Part shown: positions 1 to 8,327 of the stretch, one piece after another
Layout: every line of letters starts with the position of its first letter
Numbering within the stretch: position 1 is the first letter of the stretch
NCBI RefSeq assembly: GCF_019219075.1
Contig: NZ_JAHUWJ010000012.1
Location: 124,001-188,000 of the forward strand
Direction: 5' to 3'
From: Chitinophaga sp. sic0106
GTDB lineage: Bacteria > Bacteroidota > Bacteroidia > Chitinophagales > Chitinophagaceae
Length of the DNA: 64,000 bases
The notes under the pieces: model-generated
What the model was told of the DNA's origin: nothing
Database searches by the model: none
Seen by the model: the letters and a program-made list of their open reading frames with translations, nothing else
Made by a program: the position numbers and the translations under genes

Positions 1-1287
1 ACGCTGCCATGCCCGGTTTTTGCCAAAGTAGAATTTTTTAACCCAGGGAACTCCATCAAAGATCGCATGGCCGTAAAAATGGTAGAGGTAGCGGAGCAAA
101 AAGGCCTGCTGAAGCCAGGAGGCACCATTATTGAAGGTACCAGTGGTAATACCGGTATGGGCCTGGCCCTGGCTGCGGTGATCAAAGGCTACAAATGTAT
201 TTTCACCACAACTGATAAGCAGTCCAAAGAAAAAGTGGATATACTTAAAGCCGTTGGCGCCGAAGTGATCGTATGCCCAACCAACGTAGAACCGGAAGAT
301 CCCCGCTCCTACTATTCTGTATCCAGGCGCCTGTCGCAGGAAATACCGAATTCATTTTACGTAAACCAATATGACAACCTGGCTAACAGGGATGCCCATT
401 ATGAACAAACAGGCCCGGAAATCTGGGAACAAACAGACGGTAAGATCACCCACCTGATTGTTGCCACCGGCACCGGCGGCACCATCACCGGCACTGGCAA
501 ATTCCTGAAAGAGAAAAATCCGGATATCCAGGTATGGGCAATAGATAGCTATGGCTCCCTGCTGAAAAAATATTTTGAAACCGGGGAAATAGATATGAGT
601 GAAGTGTACCCTTACATCACAGAGGGTATCGGAGAAGACTTTGTGCCACAGAACTACGATATGGACGTGATCGACCGGTTCGTAAAAGTAACCGATAAGG
701 ACGGTGCGGTGATGGCCCGCCGTATCACCAAAGAAGAAGGCATCTTTGTGGGTTACTCCGCAGGATCTGCCATGTCGGGACTGATTCAACTCAAGGAACA
801 TCTGAAACCAACCGATGTGGTGGTGGTGATATTCCATGATCATGGCAGCCGTTACGTAGGTAAGGTATACAACGACCAGTGGATGATGGAGCGCGGCTTC
901 CTGGATGTAAAAACAGTGAAAGATGTAGTAAGCTCCCGCCGTAACCAGCCGCTGGTAAGTATTACAGCAGAAGAGAAAGTGAGTGAAGTGATTGCTAAAA
1001 TGCGCAAATTTGATATAGAGCACCTGCCGGTGATGCAGGGTGCAGAGATGGTAGGTTCCGTTTCTGAGAATGGCCTCTTTAACCGTCTCATTGACGATGC
1101 CAACCTGAAGGACGCCACCGTGAAACAAGTGATGCAGGCGCCTTTTCCAATCGTAAACGAAAATACACCAATAGAAAAACTGTCCATGTATATCAATAAG
1201 GAAAATGGTGCGGTGCTTACCAAAGACGAAAGCGGTGATTACCACATCATCACTAAGTATGATATAATACAGGCATTAGGAAGATAA
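1..1287 (+). CDS. Cystathionine beta-synthase-like PLP enzyme, 5' end outside window
   Basis: The reading frame is open from base 1, so the true start lies upstream. The visible 428 residues begin inside the fold-type II PLP core. N-S-I-K-D-R at visible residues 17-22 supplies the Schiff-base lysine (K20). The serine/substrate loop GTSGNTG and the phosphate-binding GTGGT follow. The last ~130 residues form a tandem CBS-domain pair, seen in cystathionine beta-synthase and absent from plain cysteine synthases. The expected reaction is condensation of serine (or an activated serine) with homocysteine or sulfide in the cytosol, in transsulfuration or cysteine synthesis. The CBS pair may bind an adenosyl ligand for regulation. 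The next gene starts 2 bases downstream, so they are probably co-transcribed. Family assignment is firm; the choice between cystathionine synthase and cysteine synthase is open. Confidence 0.93.
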   Translation, partial: TLPCPVFAKVEFFNPGNSIKDRMAVKMVEVAEQKGLLKPGGTIIEGTSGNTGMGLALAAVIKGYKCIFTTTDKQSKEKVDILKAVGAEVIVCPTNVEPEDPRSYYSVSRRLSQEIPNSFYVNQYDNLANRDAHYEQTGPEIWEQTDGKITHLIVATGTGGTITGTGKFLKEKNPDIQVWAIDSYGSLLKKYFETGEIDMSEVYPYITEGIGEDFVPQNYDMDVIDRFVKVTDKDGAVMARRITKEEGIFVGYSAGSAMSGLIQLKEHLKPTDVVVVIFHDHGSRYVGKVYNDQWMMERGFLDVKTVKDVVSSRRNQPLVSITAEEKVSEVIAKMRKFDIEHLPVMQGAEMVGSVSENGLFNRLIDDANLKDATVKQVMQAPFPIVNENTPIEKLSMYINKENGAVLTKDESGDYHIITKYDIIQALGR

Positions 1288-1289
1288 AG

Positions 1290-2084
1290 ATGGAATTTAC
1301 AGATCAATTACAACGTACAATTATATTAGACCAGGCACCGGCGCGCATTGTTTCGCTGGTGCCTTCTCAAACAGAACTGCTGCATAGTCTGGGACTGGGG
1401 GAGCGTGTGGTGGGTATTACTAAATTTTGTATCCATCCGCAGGAGTGGTTTCGCAGCAAGGCCCGCGTAGGCGGCACTAAAAATGTGCACCTGGACCAGG
1501 TACGCGCCTTACAACCGGATTTAATTATTGCCAATAAAGAGGAAAATACCCAGGCTGACATTGAAGCGCTGATGGAAGAATTTCCGGTGTGGGTTAGTGA
1601 TATTCATAGTCTGGAAGATGCGCTGGGCATGATTGCCGGCATAGGTGCACTTACACAAACCATGGCGAAGGCGGTAGCCATGATTGCTGAAATAGAGGGC
1701 GACTTTGCCGCCTTGCAACCATTGGGTGGTGTACGCACCGCCTACTTCATATGGCGGGAACCCTGGATGGTAGCCGGTAACGATACTTTTATACACCAGA
1801 TGCTGGAGCGTTGCGGGTTTGTTAATGCTTACAGCCACGTGCCACGGTACCCTGACATCTCCCTAAAACAACTAAGTACCACTGGATGTGAGCTGATATT
1901 ATTATCTTCTGAGCCCTATCCTTTTAAAGAAAAACATATCGCTGAATTGCAGGAAGTACTGCCGGCAGCCAACATACAATTGGTGGATGGTGAATATTTT
2001 TCCTGGTATGGTAGTCGCCTGAAGGGCGCCCCTGCTTACTTTTCCGGCCTCATTGCCTCCTTGCGGGAAGCTGGTTTCCAATAA
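1290..2084 (+). CDS. Helical-backbone metal-receptor / BtuF-like substrate-binding protein without signal peptide
   Basis: The 264-residue protein looks like the periplasmic-binding fold of BtuF/FhuD/TroA type. It opens with a beta strand and the IVSLVPSQTELLHSLGLG segment, then ...VRALQPDLIIANKEEN and a long central helix. These folds bind corrinoids, siderophores or metal for ABC import. There is no signal peptide or lipobox here: the protein starts directly at the domain, and no permease or ATPase gene is nearby. It starts 2 bases after the CBS-type enzyme and probably shares its mRNA. It may therefore act in the cytosol, or be a start-site variant. I see no in-frame upstream export signal, because the preceding gene occupies that space. 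Fold call is good; ligand unknown. Confidence 0.82.
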   Translation: MEFTDQLQRTIILDQAPARIVSLVPSQTELLHSLGLGERVVGITKFCIHPQEWFRSKARVGGTKNVHLDQVRALQPDLIIANKEENTQADIEALMEEFPVWVSDIHSLEDALGMIAGIGALTQTMAKAVAMIAEIEGDFAALQPLGGVRTAYFIWREPWMVAGNDTFIHQMLERCGFVNAYSHVPRYPDISLKQLSTTGCELILLSSEPYPFKEKHIAELQEVLPAANIQLVDGEYFSWYGSRLKGAPAYFSGLIASLREAGFQ

Positions 2085-2166
2085 ATAATTTTAGTCGGGC
2101 AACCTAATAATTAGCAGCCACGTAAACAGAAGATATACAAACTGTTTCATTGCTAAATCTATTATT

Positions 2167-2610
2167 ATGGAAAGACGCGACTTTGTTGCAAACCTTGGAA
2201 TTACGCTGGCACTGGCCTGCACGGCGGGACTAGCGGCCTGCGGTGGCGGCGGAGGATATGACAACTCCACCCCACCTCCTCCTGCCGGTGGTGGTAGTAC
2301 CCGGTTATCCGTGAATCTCAACAATGAGTTAATGGCGGTGGGCGATGCAAAAATTTCAGGAGGAGTGATCCTGATCCGTACCGGCAGTGGCAATACTGCA
2401 GCGGATTTCGCCGCATTATCCAGCACCTGCACCCATCAGGGTTGCACGGTATCTGCCTACAACAAAACTTCCGGATTAATTGAATGTAATGCACCTTGCG
2501 GCCATGGCAGCAGATATGCTACCAGCGGAGCAGTAAACACAGGGCCGGCAGCAAATCCCCTTACGGCTTACCAGGTTACTGTCAGTGGTAATGTGCTGAC
2601 GGTGAGCTGA
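2167..2610 (+). CDS. Tat-exported Rieske-like lipoprotein with atypical cluster motif
   Basis: This 147-residue protein has an N-terminal twin-arginine pattern (E-R-R-D-F-V, residues 2-7), a hydrophobic stretch and a lipobox ending at C25 (LAAC). A Gly/Pro-rich linker follows. The C-terminal half is Rieske-like. CTHQGC at residues 88-93 is a standard first ligand box. The second box reads C107-N-A-P-C-G-H113-G-S rather than the usual C-P-C-H-G-S, so the Cys-x-x-His spacing is not kept (C111-x-H113 or C107-x5-H113). It is probably a membrane-anchored periplasmic electron-transfer or structural Rieske protein. Whether it binds a 2Fe-2S cluster is uncertain. The gene is convergent with the hydrolase gene, 2 bases apart. 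Confidence 0.82.
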   Translation: MERRDFVANLGITLALACTAGLAACGGGGGYDNSTPPPPAGGGSTRLSVNLNNELMAVGDAKISGGVILIRTGSGNTAADFAALSSTCTHQGCTVSAYNKTSGLIECNAPCGHGSRYATSGAVNTGPAANPLTAYQVTVSGNVLTVS

Positions 2611-2612
2611 TT

Positions 2613-3428
2613 TTAGTGATTGTTCAGAAAGTCCACCACCCAGCTGGCAAAGTGGGCTGTACGAACGGTGCTTCCGTGGTCGCCTTCTACGGTTGCATGC
2701 ATACCAACGGGCATCATAGCGGCGAGTGCACCGCCGGTATCATTGTCCGGGTCTTTATCTCCTCCGATCACCAATACAGCTTGTGTTATTTTCCCCAGTT
2801 CTGCGGGGGTAGTAGCGGGTTGTTCTTTCTGCATAAGTGCCAGCGCCTGCTGATCTAACCCGGCTGCCTGTACGCTTTTTACCATGGTAACCAGTTCCGG
2901 GATATTGTCACCGTCGAGTGCGCGGTAAAACATTTTACGGCGCGGCCATTCCGGATCGGTGAATCCTGTGCCCATACCACCCATGACAGCGCATTTAACA
3001 CGCTCATCGAGCAGGAGCAGGCGGGATACGATGATGGCTCCGCGGGAATATCCCACTACTTTATAGTTCAGCAGTTTCAGATGGGTGGCCAGTGCCATTA
3101 CATCTTTAGCCTCCGCATCATTGGCGTAGGCGCTGGAATCGTGCGGTTTATCGGAGAGGCCGTTCCCCCGCATATCCAGGGTAATCACCTGATAGCCGGC
3201 TTTGAGCAGGGAGTCATACAGGGCCGCCTTGCGCCAGGAATCGCCATTTAAGATGAAACCATGCAGTAATATTACGGGATCGCCTTTGCCGGCCACCGTA
3301 TAGTGAATGCGGGTGCTGTCGAACGATTGAAAGTAGGTTACGGGCTCCGGGGATGCCTGTGCGGCGGCGCGGTTAAAACCGGTGAACGACGCAAGGATAG
3401 TGAATATAAGGATGTTGAAATATTTCAT
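2613..3428 (-). CDS. Secreted alpha/beta-hydrolase
   Basis: An upstream in-frame start at 3500 exists, but the ATG at 3428 begins a clear signal peptide (MKYFNILIFTILASF... ending near AAAQ). I therefore chose 3428, giving 271 residues. The fold signature is the alpha/beta hydrolase of the haloperoxidase/esterase type. HGF supplies the oxyanion hole, GYSRGA contains the nucleophilic serine, the GGDKDPDND turn provides the acid, and GDHGS near the end provides the histidine. It is a periplasmic hydrolase of unknown ester or amide substrate. It ends 2 bases from the convergent Rieske gene and is divergent from fbaA. Confidence 0.88.
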   Translation of the reverse strand: MKYFNILIFTILASFTGFNRAAAQASPEPVTYFQSFDSTRIHYTVAGKGDPVILLHGFILNGDSWRKAALYDSLLKAGYQVITLDMRGNGLSDKPHDSSAYANDAEAKDVMALATHLKLLNYKVVGYSRGAIIVSRLLLLDERVKCAVMGGMGTGFTDPEWPRRKMFYRALDGDNIPELVTMVKSVQAAGLDQQALALMQKEQPATTPAELGKITQAVLVIGGDKDPDNDTGGALAAMMPVGMHATVEGDHGSTVRTAHFASWVVDFLNNH

Positions 3429-3523
3429 GAAGTATAATTCGGTGTAAAAATTACAATTATCCGCTGACATATGAAAGGCAGAGGTAAAATCTTTTTCCAT
3501 TATAATTTTGCTTTTTTACTCCT

Positions 3524-3531
3524 TATATTTG
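3524..3531 (+). promoter_or_regulatory. Candidate -7 promoter element of fbaA
   Basis: TATATTTG fits the Bacteroidota housekeeping -7 consensus TAnnTTTG and lies 31 bases before the fbaA start. A TTTG at 3507-3510 is closer (13 bases) than the usual ~19-base spacing, so the -33 element is doubtful. Confidence 0.5.
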
Positions 3532-3562
3532 CTTTCCTAAAAAATCAAATACATTTTAGAGT

Positions 3563-4630
3563 ATGGGAAAATACAGAGCTGGCGTATTATTCGGCGAAGA
3601 GCTGGATGCGCTGTATAATGACGCAAAGGACAACGGATGGGCGATGCCTGCGGTAAACGTAGTAGGAACTAACTCCGTAAACGCAGTACTGGAAACTGCT
3701 GCAAAGGTGAATTCACCGGTAATTATACAGTTTTCCAATGGCGGGGCTCAATTCTTTGCCGGTAAAGGAATGCCAAATGACAAACTGCAGGCTAACATTG
3801 CAGGTGGTATTTCCGGCGCAAAACACGTACATGAGGTAGCTAAATATTATGGTGTTCCTGTAGTACTGCATACTGACCATGCTGCTAAAAAATGGTTGCC
3901 ATGGATCGATGGTTTGCTGGATGCAGGTGAACAATTCTTCAAACAAACCGGTCAGCCACTGTACAGCTCTCACATGCTGGATCTGTCTGAAGAGCCACTG
4001 GAAGAAAACATCGAAATCTCTCACAAATACTATGAGAGAATGGCGCCACTGGGTATGTCTATCGAAATCGAGCTGGGTGTTACCGGTGGTGAAGAAGACG
4101 GTGTTGACAACTCTGATGTAGAAAACTCCAAACTCTATACACAGCCTGAAGATGTAGCACATGCATACGAAGTACTGTCAAAAGTAGGTAACCGCTTTAC
4201 AGTGGCTGCTGCTTTCGGTAACGTACATGGCGTTTACAGCCCGGGCAACGTAGAACTGCGTCCGGTGATCCTGCACAACAGCCAGGAGTTTATCCAGCAG
4301 AAATTTGGCACCAAAGAGAAACCAGTATACTATGTATTCCATGGTGGCAGTGGTTCTCCAAAACACCAGATTGCGGAAGCGCTGGGTTATGGTGTAATCA
4401 AAATGAACATCGATACCGATATGCAGTGGGCATTCTGGGAAGGTATTCACGATTTCTACGAAGCAAAAAAAGATTATCTGCAGGCACAGCTGGGCAACCC
4501 TGAAGGTGCGGATAAACCAAATAAAAAATACTACGATCCACGCGTTTGGCTGCGTAAAGGTGAAGAAACCTTCGTAAAACGTCTGGAAGAAGCGTTCCAG
4601 GATCTGAACTGTATCAACAGAAACGCTTAA
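3563..4630 (+). CDS. fbaA: Class II fructose-bisphosphate aldolase
   Basis: This 355-residue protein is a complete class IIA aldolase that cleaves fructose 1,6-bisphosphate to glyceraldehyde 3-phosphate and dihydroxyacetone phosphate in glycolysis and gluconeogenesis. The LHTDHA box (D105, H106) gives the catalytic aspartate and a zinc histidine. HGVYSPGN and the HGGSG box provide further metal and phosphate contacts, and NMDTD-like residues near 280 (KMNIDTD) complete the site. Its length fits the E. coli FbaA type. It is a single-gene unit with its own promoter and a strong terminator. The base composition and codon use look highly expressed. Confidence 0.97.
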   Translation: MGKYRAGVLFGEELDALYNDAKDNGWAMPAVNVVGTNSVNAVLETAAKVNSPVIIQFSNGGAQFFAGKGMPNDKLQANIAGGISGAKHVHEVAKYYGVPVVLHTDHAAKKWLPWIDGLLDAGEQFFKQTGQPLYSSHMLDLSEEPLEENIEISHKYYERMAPLGMSIEIELGVTGGEEDGVDNSDVENSKLYTQPEDVAHAYEVLSKVGNRFTVAAAFGNVHGVYSPGNVELRPVILHNSQEFIQQKFGTKEKPVYYVFHGGSGSPKHQIAEALGYGVIKMNIDTDMQWAFWEGIHDFYEAKKDYLQAQLGNPEGADKPNKKYYDPRVWLRKGEETFVKRLEEAFQDLNCINRNA

Positions 4631-4652
4631 TTCGTTTGGTCATAACATTGGA

Positions 4653-4684
4653 AACGCTCCTGCCCTGCGGCAGGGGCGTTTTTT
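4653..4684 (+). terminator. Intrinsic terminator of fbaA
   Basis: AACGCTCCTGCC at 4653-4664 pairs with GGCAGGGGCGTT at 4669-4680 (one G-U pair, 4-base loop), followed by a run of T to 4684. Confidence 0.92.
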
Positions 4685-4807
4685 ATGAATAACAGGTGCT
4701 AAATTTCTCTGATCTATAAGGTATTATATTATAATTATTTGATTTTTTATCTAAATAATTCATTAATTCGTATCTTGCACCACTATTTTCTAATCTAACA
4801 GAAGAAT

Positions 4808-5656
4808 ATGTCAAGCTGGTTTAAGCGAATTAAACAAGGCATTTCCACTACCACCAGTGAGAAGAAAGAAGCTCCTGATGGTCTTTGGCACAAGTGCCCT
4901 AACTGTAAGAAAACCACCACTGTTAAGGACCTGAGCGAGCATTATTACGTTTGTGATAAATGCAACTACCACAACCGTATCAACTCTGCAGAGTACTTTG
5001 AGATCATCTTTGACGAAAATCAGTTCGAAGAGCTGTTTCCAAATATCTACCCAACCGATTTCCTCGGCTTTAAGGATTTAAAGCCTTATGCTGACAGGCT
5101 GAAAGATGCCCAAAAGAAATCCGGCCTGACAGACGCCATGACCGTTGGTACTGGTAAAGTACTGGGCAACGACCTGGTGGTAGCATGTATGGACTTCAAC
5201 TTTATTGGTGGCTCCATGGGTTCTGTGGTAGGTGAGAAAATCGCCCGTTCCATTGATTATTGCATCGCGAATAAGAAACCGTTGATGATCATTTCCAAAT
5301 CCGGCGGTGCCCGTATGATGGAAAGTGCATTTTCGCTGATGCAGATGGCTAAAACATCCGCTAAACTGACTCAGCTGGCCGAGGCGCAGCTGCCTTATAT
5401 TTCCCTGATGACCGACCCTACTACCGGTGGCGTTACCGCATCTTACGCGATGCTGGGCGACCTCAACGTAGCCGAGCCGGGGGCCCTGATCGGCTTTGCC
5501 GGTCCGAGGATCATCAAGGAAACTATCAAAAAAGATTTACCTGAAGGATTCCAAAGCGCAGAGTTCCTGCTGGAACACGGCTTCCTCGATTTTATTATCG
5601 ACAGGAAAGAACTGAAAACCAAACTGGCAACAGTACTCTCCCTGTTCAAAAAATAA
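4808..5656 (+). CDS. accD: Acetyl-CoA carboxylase, carboxyltransferase subunit beta
   Basis: This 282-residue protein transfers carboxyl from carboxybiotin to acetyl-CoA, giving malonyl-CoA, in complex with AccA. The N-terminal four-cysteine zinc ribbon typical of AccD is present (C30, C33, C49, C52: CPNC...CDKC). The crotonase-like carboxyltransferase domain follows, with the GGSMGSVVGEK, SGGARMMES and TDPTTGGVTASYA segments. accA is not adjacent, as is common in Bacteroidota. A terminator separates it from smpB, so it is largely monocistronic. The 177-base upstream gap is AT-rich, and I could not assign a convincing promoter in it. Confidence 0.97.
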   Translation: MSSWFKRIKQGISTTTSEKKEAPDGLWHKCPNCKKTTTVKDLSEHYYVCDKCNYHNRINSAEYFEIIFDENQFEELFPNIYPTDFLGFKDLKPYADRLKDAQKKSGLTDAMTVGTGKVLGNDLVVACMDFNFIGGSMGSVVGEKIARSIDYCIANKKPLMIISKSGGARMMESAFSLMQMAKTSAKLTQLAEAQLPYISLMTDPTTGGVTASYAMLGDLNVAEPGALIGFAGPRIIKETIKKDLPEGFQSAEFLLEHGFLDFIIDRKELKTKLATVLSLFKK

Positions 5657-5669
5657 CCTTTACATTGCA

Positions 5670-5716
5670 TGCTTTATGGATTTGGAGACTACACTGCAAA
5701 TCCATAAAGCATTTTT
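5670..5716 (+). terminator. Intrinsic terminator between accD and smpB
   Basis: TGCTTTATGGATTT at 5670-5683 is perfectly complementary to AAATCCATAAAGCA at 5698-5711 (14 bp stem, 14-base loop) and is followed by TTTTT. Confidence 0.9.
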
Positions 5717-5729
5717 GTAAGCAATCACT

Positions 5730-6167
5730 ATGGCAGAATTAAAAAACAGATCGGCATATTTTGAGTACGCAATAGAAGACAAGTATATTGCCGGCATTGT
5801 ATTGACCGGAACGGAAATCAAATCTATCCGTCTCGGCAGGGTGAGCTTTAATGACGCTTTCTGCTATTTCCATAAAGGAGAATTGTTTGTTAAGAGTCTG
5901 CACATCGCAGAATACTCCCATGGCACCGCTGCCAACCACGATCCCCTTCGCGAAAGGAAATTACTCCTCACCAAAAAAGAACTCCGTAAACTGGAGAACA
6001 AAATCAAGGAGAAAGGCTATACCATTATCCCGCTGCGCATCTTCATCAATGATAAGAGCCTCGCAAAAATGGAAATTGGTATGGGTAAGGGTAAGAAAAT
6101 GCACGATAAACGTGAGTCCATTAAACAACGTGAGTCGGACAGAGAGCTGAGGAGACAATTCAAATAG
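5730..6167 (+). CDS. smpB: SsrA-binding protein SmpB
   Basis: The 145-residue protein matches SmpB along its whole length. Features are the NRSAYFEYAIEDKYIAGIVLTGTE opening of the OB-fold core, the GRVSFNDAF segment, LHIAEYSHG, and a basic C-terminal tail (GKKMHDKRES...). SmpB binds the tRNA-like part of tmRNA and delivers it to stalled ribosomes for trans-translation; the tail enters the empty mRNA channel. It is placed 13 bases after the accD terminator and 35 bases before the next gene. No ssrA gene is seen in this window. Confidence 0.97.
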   Translation: MAELKNRSAYFEYAIEDKYIAGIVLTGTEIKSIRLGRVSFNDAFCYFHKGELFVKSLHIAEYSHGTAANHDPLRERKLLLTKKELRKLENKIKEKGYTIIPLRIFINDKSLAKMEIGMGKGKKMHDKRESIKQRESDRELRRQFK

Positions 6168-6202
6168 CTGAACCTATCATTTATCCCATAAACCCTTTTC
6201 AA

Positions 6203-7360
6203 GTGAAAGTTCATCTCCCATCCTACCGCCAACTGCAAACCATCGTTTGCGGACTGGCTTTGCTATGCCTGAGTGCATGCAAATCCGGTGAAAAGCTGTA
6301 CAATAAAGGTCGTTACGATGAAGCAGTGCACACCTTCGTCAAAAAGCTGCAAAAGCGCCCTAACGACACAAAAGCACTACAACTGCTGCCAGCCGCTTAC
6401 GACCATTCCCTGCAACAGCACGAAGAAAAAGTAAGCCAGCTGCTACGCTCCAACAACGAATTAAAATGGGAAAGCGTGCGTGCTGAATACAGAAGCATGC
6501 AATCGCTCTATAATGCCATTAAATCCTCCCCGGCAGCTCTCAAAGTAGTGCAGCCAAAGGATTACTCCGCCGCCATCACCGGGGCACAGGAAAACGCTGC
6601 GGAAGTGCGATATAACCGCGGTACCCAGCTGCTCGACAATGGCGATAAAGCCAGCGCACGCCAGGCCTACGACGAATTTACCGCCGCCGAAAAGCTGGTG
6701 CCCAACTTCCGTGATGCCAAAGCGCTCAAAGAAGAAGCATTCAACATAGGCGTGGTAAGAGTGGTGATCAGCCAGCTGGAGGTACGCTCCCCGTATTTCC
6801 AGTTTTCCGCTGACCAGTTCCGCGATTACCTGGTACAAAGCGTGCAGCGCCAGAACATTAACCGCTTTGTGCAGTTTTATGACGACCGCTTTGCCGCCGC
6901 CAATAAAGTACCGGCAGACGAGTACCTGGAATTACGGTTCTTTGATTTCATAGTCGGACAAACCTACGTGGACCGCGTACAACGTGATGTGAGCAGGGAA
7001 ATCCAGGATGGCGTGGTGAAAGATACCAGTGGTAAAGAAACCAAGAAATTTATAACGGTAAAGGCTACACTCTTTTTAACCAAGCAAACGGTAGTATCCA
7101 AAGGCCTGCTCGATTACCGGATTATTGCGACCGCCAACAGCCAGACGATCCGTCAGAACCGCATTCCGGGCAGTTTTACCTGGCTCAATGAATATGGGTA
7201 TTTTAAGGGAGATAAACGTGCGCTTAGTGACGAGGAACTGCGACAGATCGGAGGCCGCGAAATGGCGCCGCCCCCCCCGGATCAGCTGTTCCTGGAATTT
7301 ACCAAACCGATTTATAGTGACCTGGAAAGGGAATTGCGAACTTTCTATAACAATATTTAA
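6203..7360 (+). CDS. Tetratricopeptide-like lipoprotein of unknown function
   Basis: This 385-residue protein starts at a GTG (6203); no closer ATG preserves the signal. The signal peptide ends in a lipobox (LSAC, cysteine near residue 27). The segment right after it (KLYNKGRYDEAVHTFVKKL...) looks like one TPR hairpin. Residues ~130-175 hold another helical repeat (RYNRGTQLLDNGDKASARQAY). The C-terminal half is mixed and not assigned to a named family, with a proline run (APPPPD) near residue 352. It is probably an outer-membrane-facing or periplasmic anchored protein. It follows smpB by 35 bases and may share its transcript, ending at a strong bidirectional terminator. Confidence 0.85.
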   Translation: MKVHLPSYRQLQTIVCGLALLCLSACKSGEKLYNKGRYDEAVHTFVKKLQKRPNDTKALQLLPAAYDHSLQQHEEKVSQLLRSNNELKWESVRAEYRSMQSLYNAIKSSPAALKVVQPKDYSAAITGAQENAAEVRYNRGTQLLDNGDKASARQAYDEFTAAEKLVPNFRDAKALKEEAFNIGVVRVVISQLEVRSPYFQFSADQFRDYLVQSVQRQNINRFVQFYDDRFAAANKVPADEYLELRFFDFIVGQTYVDRVQRDVSREIQDGVVKDTSGKETKKFITVKATLFLTKQTVVSKGLLDYRIIATANSQTIRQNRIPGSFTWLNEYGYFKGDKRALSDEELRQIGGREMAPPPPDQLFLEFTKPIYSDLERELRTFYNNI

Positions 7361-7401
7361 CGCGCATAAAAAAAGGACCAATGGTCCTTTTTTTATGCGC
7401 G
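7361..7401. terminator. Bidirectional terminator, near-perfect palindrome
   Basis: The 20 bases at 7361-7380 are the exact reverse complement of 7382-7401, with one base between them. Runs of A and T inside the stem give a T tract on either strand. It lies between the convergent lipoprotein and thioredoxin genes. Confidence 0.9.
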
Positions 7402-7437
7402 CTTTACACCTTCCGCGGCAAGCGGAAGGTGTAAAGC
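7401..7437. terminator. Second perfect hairpin abutting the terminator
   Basis: GCTTTACACCTTCCGC at 7401-7416 pairs perfectly with GCGGAAGGTGTAAAGC at 7422-7437 around a 5-base loop. It sits directly against the preceding palindrome and 8 bases from the thioredoxin stop codon, so a thioredoxin transcript would meet this hairpin first. Confidence 0.75.
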
Positions 7438-7445
7438 TAAAAGTA

Positions 7446-7742
7446 TTAAACATGCTGTTGTAATAAAGGTACTAATTGATGGGCAGGTACTACTCCACTC
7501 TGGCGCCAGAGGAGTTCCCCTTCTTTAAAAAGTAACAAGGTAGGAATACTGCTGATCTGCCACTGCGCGGATAGCTGCGGATTTTTATCGACATCAATTT
7601 TTACAATACGAATTCGATCACCTAATTTCTCTTTCACTTCCTTTAAAATCGGAGGTACCATTTTACAAGGGCCACACCATTCCGCGAAGCAATCGATCAG
7701 GAGCGGCGTAGAAGATTGGATTAACGTCTGCAGATTTTCCAT
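7446..7742 (-). CDS. Thioredoxin
   Basis: This is a 98-residue minimal thioredoxin fold with the classical active site EWCGPCKM (C23, C26), the cis-proline SIPT loop at about residue 67 and a C-terminal amphipathic helix. There is no signal peptide, so it acts in the cytosol as a general dithiol reductant for reductases and oxidised proteins. It lies downstream of a second thioredoxin-fold gene on the same strand, with a terminator-like hairpin between them. Being slightly shorter than the usual 105-110 residues is normal for Bacteroidota small thioredoxins. Confidence 0.94.
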   Translation of the reverse strand: MENLQTLIQSSTPLLIDCFAEWCGPCKMVPPILKEVKEKLGDRIRIVKIDVDKNPQLSAQWQISSIPTLLLFKEGELLWRQSGVVPAHQLVPLLQQHV

Positions 7743-7792
7743 GGCTTCCTGTTTTTATTGCAAGGTAGCAATTTATATCTCTTTTATAAATA

Positions 7793-7821
7793 AGGCCCAG
7801 GTTCCAGGACGACCCGGGCCT
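7793..7821 (-). terminator. Hairpin terminator downstream of CPPC thioredoxin-like gene
   Basis: AGGCCCAGGT at 7793-7802 pairs with ACCCGGGCCT at 7812-7821 (one wobble). Read on the minus strand, it is followed by a T-rich stretch. Confidence 0.6.
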
Positions 7822-7829
7822 ATCTGTTA

Positions 7830-8168
7830 TTACTTCATCAGGATAACCCCATTCATTGCTTCCTTCAATTCTTTCGCTTTAATGAAACCGTTATGTCGCC
7901 AGACGAGTACCCCATCCTTATAAACGATCAGGGTTGGAAAACCGGTTATTTTCCATTTCATTGCCATTCCAACCAGCTCGTCGACATCCACTGAATTAAT
8001 AATTATCTGTTGCCCAAATTCCATGTGAATGGTTTTCAATACTTCCTCCAGCTCATCACAAGGCGGACAGCCATTCATTCTGCAATGAAAAATTGCGGGG
8101 ATAGCACCCCCCATTACAGGTTCCATTTCTTTCAGAAATACTTTGGTGGCATGATCTAAAAGTTCCAT
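7830..8168 (-). CDS. Thioredoxin-fold protein with CPPC active site
   Basis: The 112-residue protein has no signal peptide. The redox motif is NGCPPCDEL (C34, C37) instead of CGPC. A thioredoxin cis-proline loop follows (GFPTLIVYKDG), and the C-terminal half is thioredoxin-like. A CPPC dipeptide alters redox potential in other thioredoxin-fold proteins, so this one may act as a dedicated reductase or isomerase rather than a general thioredoxin. It lies upstream of the classical thioredoxin gene on the same strand. The partner is unknown. Confidence 0.85.
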   Translation of the reverse strand: MELLDHATKVFLKEMEPVMGGAIPAIFHCRMNGCPPCDELEEVLKTIHMEFGQQIIINSVDVDELVGMAMKWKITGFPTLIVYKDGVLVWRHNGFIKAKELKEAMNGVILMK

Positions 8169-8327
8169 TTTTTGAGGTTTAAATAGTTAGATAATTTTGA
8201 GGTGTTAAAAAGGAATTTTAAAATGCATCGGGAGGAATATGTAATTTAATTTAAGTCTGCCACACAAACAAATACCAATGATTAGGGAAATTATAGTATC
8301 TTCTTAACCGCAAAATTCTACATCAAT

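Noticed and set aside
4685..4807. Promoter for accD
   Set aside because: Partial TAnnTTTG and TTTG matches exist, but spacing is wrong and the region is AT-rich, so I do not assign one.
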